A DNA stretch of 54,787 nucleotides from a virus: IMG/VR virus record IMGVR_UViG_3300018719_000035, positions 1 to 54,787 of that record, one strand, 5' to 3'. Shown piece by piece: positions 53,517-54,787 of this stretch; within the stretch, counting starts at the first letter, position 1; every line of letters begins with the position of its first letter. The translations under genes were made by a program, and so were the position numbers. A model generated the notes under the pieces. It was not told the DNA's origin. It did not search any database and was given only the letters and a program-made list of their open reading frames with translations.

Positions 53517-54787
53517 AGCCACTCTTGCTTTTGCTCCAGGCTGTGCCCTACCCCATATTTCGGCCTGGCGTATTTGTGCCCCATCAGGTTGGCAATCAGC
53601 TTTTCAGGGGCTTCCACGGCGGTCAGCCGATCCTCAAAGCTATGACGCAGGGAATAGAGGCTTTCACCCCTCGGACGGAGCCCGGCGTTCTTCAAGACCT
53701 TGTTGACCAGGGCCGATAGGGACGCGGCGTTATCGAAGTAGCGCGGGAATCCCTCGGGGAAGCGCTGGGCAGCCATCAGAGACACGCCTACCAAGGGGAT
53801 GTCCCGCTCCGATTGCGGCGTCTTCAGTTCGCGGCCGTTAGGCCGGATGCGGACGTGAGGAACCTTCCATTTCAGGACGATGGTCTCGGCGGTCAGGTTG
53901 GCCGCTTCGGACAGGCGCATCCCGGTTTCCACCATAAGATAGAGGATACAGCGGGCTTCTTCATTGAGCTGGTCCAGGGCGCCTTCCTTCAGGATCCGCT
54001 CCTGGATGAAGGCGGGCGGGTACGGGATGCGGGAAGCGTCCTTCTCTCCCTGAATGCGCAATTCGCTAAACACGGGCTGGAGCCCAAGACGGTCGGTGCG
54101 CTCAATCTCTCTGAACATCCTGTTCAGGTGCCCGATATCTTTGTTAGCGGTGCCGACATCCACTTCCCCCGCCAGGACGCGATCCTGCCACCATGTTCGG
54201 AAATCCAAGGCGTCGGCGCGGGTGATGCGGGTCAGGGTTTTATCCCCGATCACTTCGATCAGGTTCTTGATGGCCCGCAGCTTCGGGTTCTTCCACTTGC
54301 GGATCTGGTCGGGGGACATATTGCGGCGCTCGGCCGCCGTGATGGTCTCGAAGCGCTCGAAGAGACCCGATAGGGATAATTCGGGCTCCGGCTCCCCACC
54401 CAGGACAGCGGCATGAAGCTGCTCGTCATCCGGCCTCTTCATGGCCATCAGGCGCTCGAAGCGTTCCAGCACGTCGATGATGGGGCGGTCTACCAGTTCG
54501 GGCACAGTGGCATAGTCGAACCCGAGGGAGCGGGCGCGGCGGCGGGCTTCCATGTAGCGGGTGCGGGCCTCGACCGATTGGCCGTCCTTCAGCCCCCGCC
54601 AGTAAGCCTCTGTTTCGGCGTCAAGCCTGGCGGCAACCTTCTTGGCTCGAATCGCCTTAGGGTCGTCGGCTATGCGGATCTTGGTGGAGAGTTTGACCAC
54701 CCCTCTCAAATCGAGGTGTTTGAACTCATCGGGGACGCGGCGGGCGTACTGCCAGAACCCGTTCCGCTTGGTCAGATAATCGGCCAC
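53480..54787 (-). CDS. int: Tyrosine integrase of the prophage
   Basis: The 435-residue protein begins at a GTG in the last three bases of the window (ADYLTKRNGFWQYARRVPDE, a DUF6538-type N-terminus), has a core-binding domain with TLTRITRADALDFRTWW, and catalytic motifs ETGMRLSEAANL (Arg), YSLRHSFEDRL (His-Arg), LMGHKYARPKYGVG (His, Tyr). All key residues are present. It is unlike the element integrase at 21245 beyond the general fold. The outer attachment site should lie just beyond the window. Confidence 0.9.
   Translation of the reverse strand: MADYLTKRNGFWQYARRVPDEFKHLDLRGVVKLSTKIRIADDPKAIRAKKVAARLDAETEAYWRGLKDGQSVEARTRYMEARRRARSLGFDYATVPELVDRPIIDVLERFERLMAMKRPDDEQLHAAVLGGEPEPELSLSGLFERFETITAAERRNMSPDQIRKWKNPKLRAIKNLIEVIGDKTLTRITRADALDFRTWWQDRVLAGEVDVGTANKDIGHLNRMFREIERTDRLGLQPVFSELRIQGEKDASRIPYPPAFIQERILKEGALDQLNEEARCILYLMVETGMRLSEAANLTAETIVLKWKVPHVRIRPNGRELKTPQSERDIPLVGVSLMAAQRFPEGFPRYFDNAASLSALVNKVLKNAGLRPRGESLYSLRHSFEDRLTAVEAPEKLIANLMGHKYARPKYGVGHSLEQKQEWLQRIAFKPPSRV

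Larger units (their letters stand above)
2237..54787. mobile_element. Temperate HK97-type siphophage prophage (approximate extent)
   Basis: Gene order is that of a lambdoid/HK97-like temperate phage with long non-contractile-tail genes: P27-type small terminase, large terminase, portal, protease, capsid, connectors, tail, lysis, early leftward operon, CI repressor, rightward recombination operon, integrase. The integrase starts at the last base of the window, so the right attachment site is not visible. The left limit is set after the last phage-like gene, and no outer attachment repeat was found. An inserted second element occupies 21,189-32,043. Confidence 0.85.

Noticed and set aside
1-54787. 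CRISPR arrays, rRNA genes, tRNA attachment site, insertion sequences
   Set aside because: No regularly spaced repeats, rRNA segments, tRNA cloverleaf or transposase motif were seen anywhere in the window.

Overview
The window is a temperate siphophage-type prophage in an alphaproteobacterium, probably of the Hyphomicrobiales (Methylobacterium/Microvirga/Bradyrhizobium-like). The lineage call rests on high GC, two GTTC-N7-GTTC boxes (the alphaproteobacterial LexA operator), a DUF6894 protein, a GTA-gp10-like tail chaperone and TipJ/DUF1833/DUF3168 tail genes. The genus is an inference.

Layout. Bases 1-2.2 kb hold a phosphoribosyltransferase-like gene, a membrane-anchored nuclease, a DUF6894 gene and a small gene under a LexA box. 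These are flank or cargo. Bases 2.2-21.2 kb (minus strand, to be read right to left) are the late operon: the end of a portal gene, prohead protease, capsid, connectors, tail tube, tail chaperones, tape measure, DUF1833, NlpC/P60, TipJ, three paralogous small proteins, tail fibre, endolysin, holin-like and small membrane proteins. Bases 32.0-34.9 kb hold the start of that operon: small terminase, large terminase and the N-terminal two thirds of the same portal. Bases 35-43.6 kb hold accessory genes and a leftward early operon (Cro-like, CII-like, GapR/DUF2312, RuvC-like, replication-type proteins, an OmpR-type winged helix, a NusG paralogue). A cleavable CI-type repressor is at 43.6 kb. Bases 46-53.5 kb are a rightward early operon (ERF annealase, YqaJ exonuclease, HNH, C5 methyltransferase, many microproteins). 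A tyrosine integrase closes the window at its right edge.

The main discovery is at 21,189-32,043. The portal gene is split by a 10,855-bp element bounded by an 11-bp direct repeat. Joining the two portal halves at this repeat restores one continuous portal frame of about 409 codons. The element has its own integrase at one end and an AlpA-like gene at the other, a PC4-like protein, a replication-initiator-like protein with four iteron-like palindromes, and an HNH protein. It also has its own prohead protease, its own major capsid, an HGG-motif protein and a second tape measure, but no terminase, portal, connector, tail tube or lysis gene. It carries a copy of an approximately 90-bp sequence found just upstream of the prophage small terminase, best explained as the helper's cos/packaging site. 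The architecture is that of a phage satellite living inside its helper's portal gene. While integrated it breaks the portal and places an intrinsic terminator across the late operon. Excision would repair both.

Regulation can be partly read from sequence. Two almost identical promoter modules (43.57 kb leftward, 45.93 kb rightward) each carry two CCCC-N5-GGGG operators, and a further operator overlaps the repressor start codon. A LexA box upstream of a zinc-ribbon gene at 45.8 kb adds a second SOS input beside the self-cleaving repressor. Terminators, including one inside the endolysin gene, together with the NusG paralogue suggest antitermination control. Family names come from recalled motifs, not from a database search; the element's replication, packaging and helper dependence are inferences.
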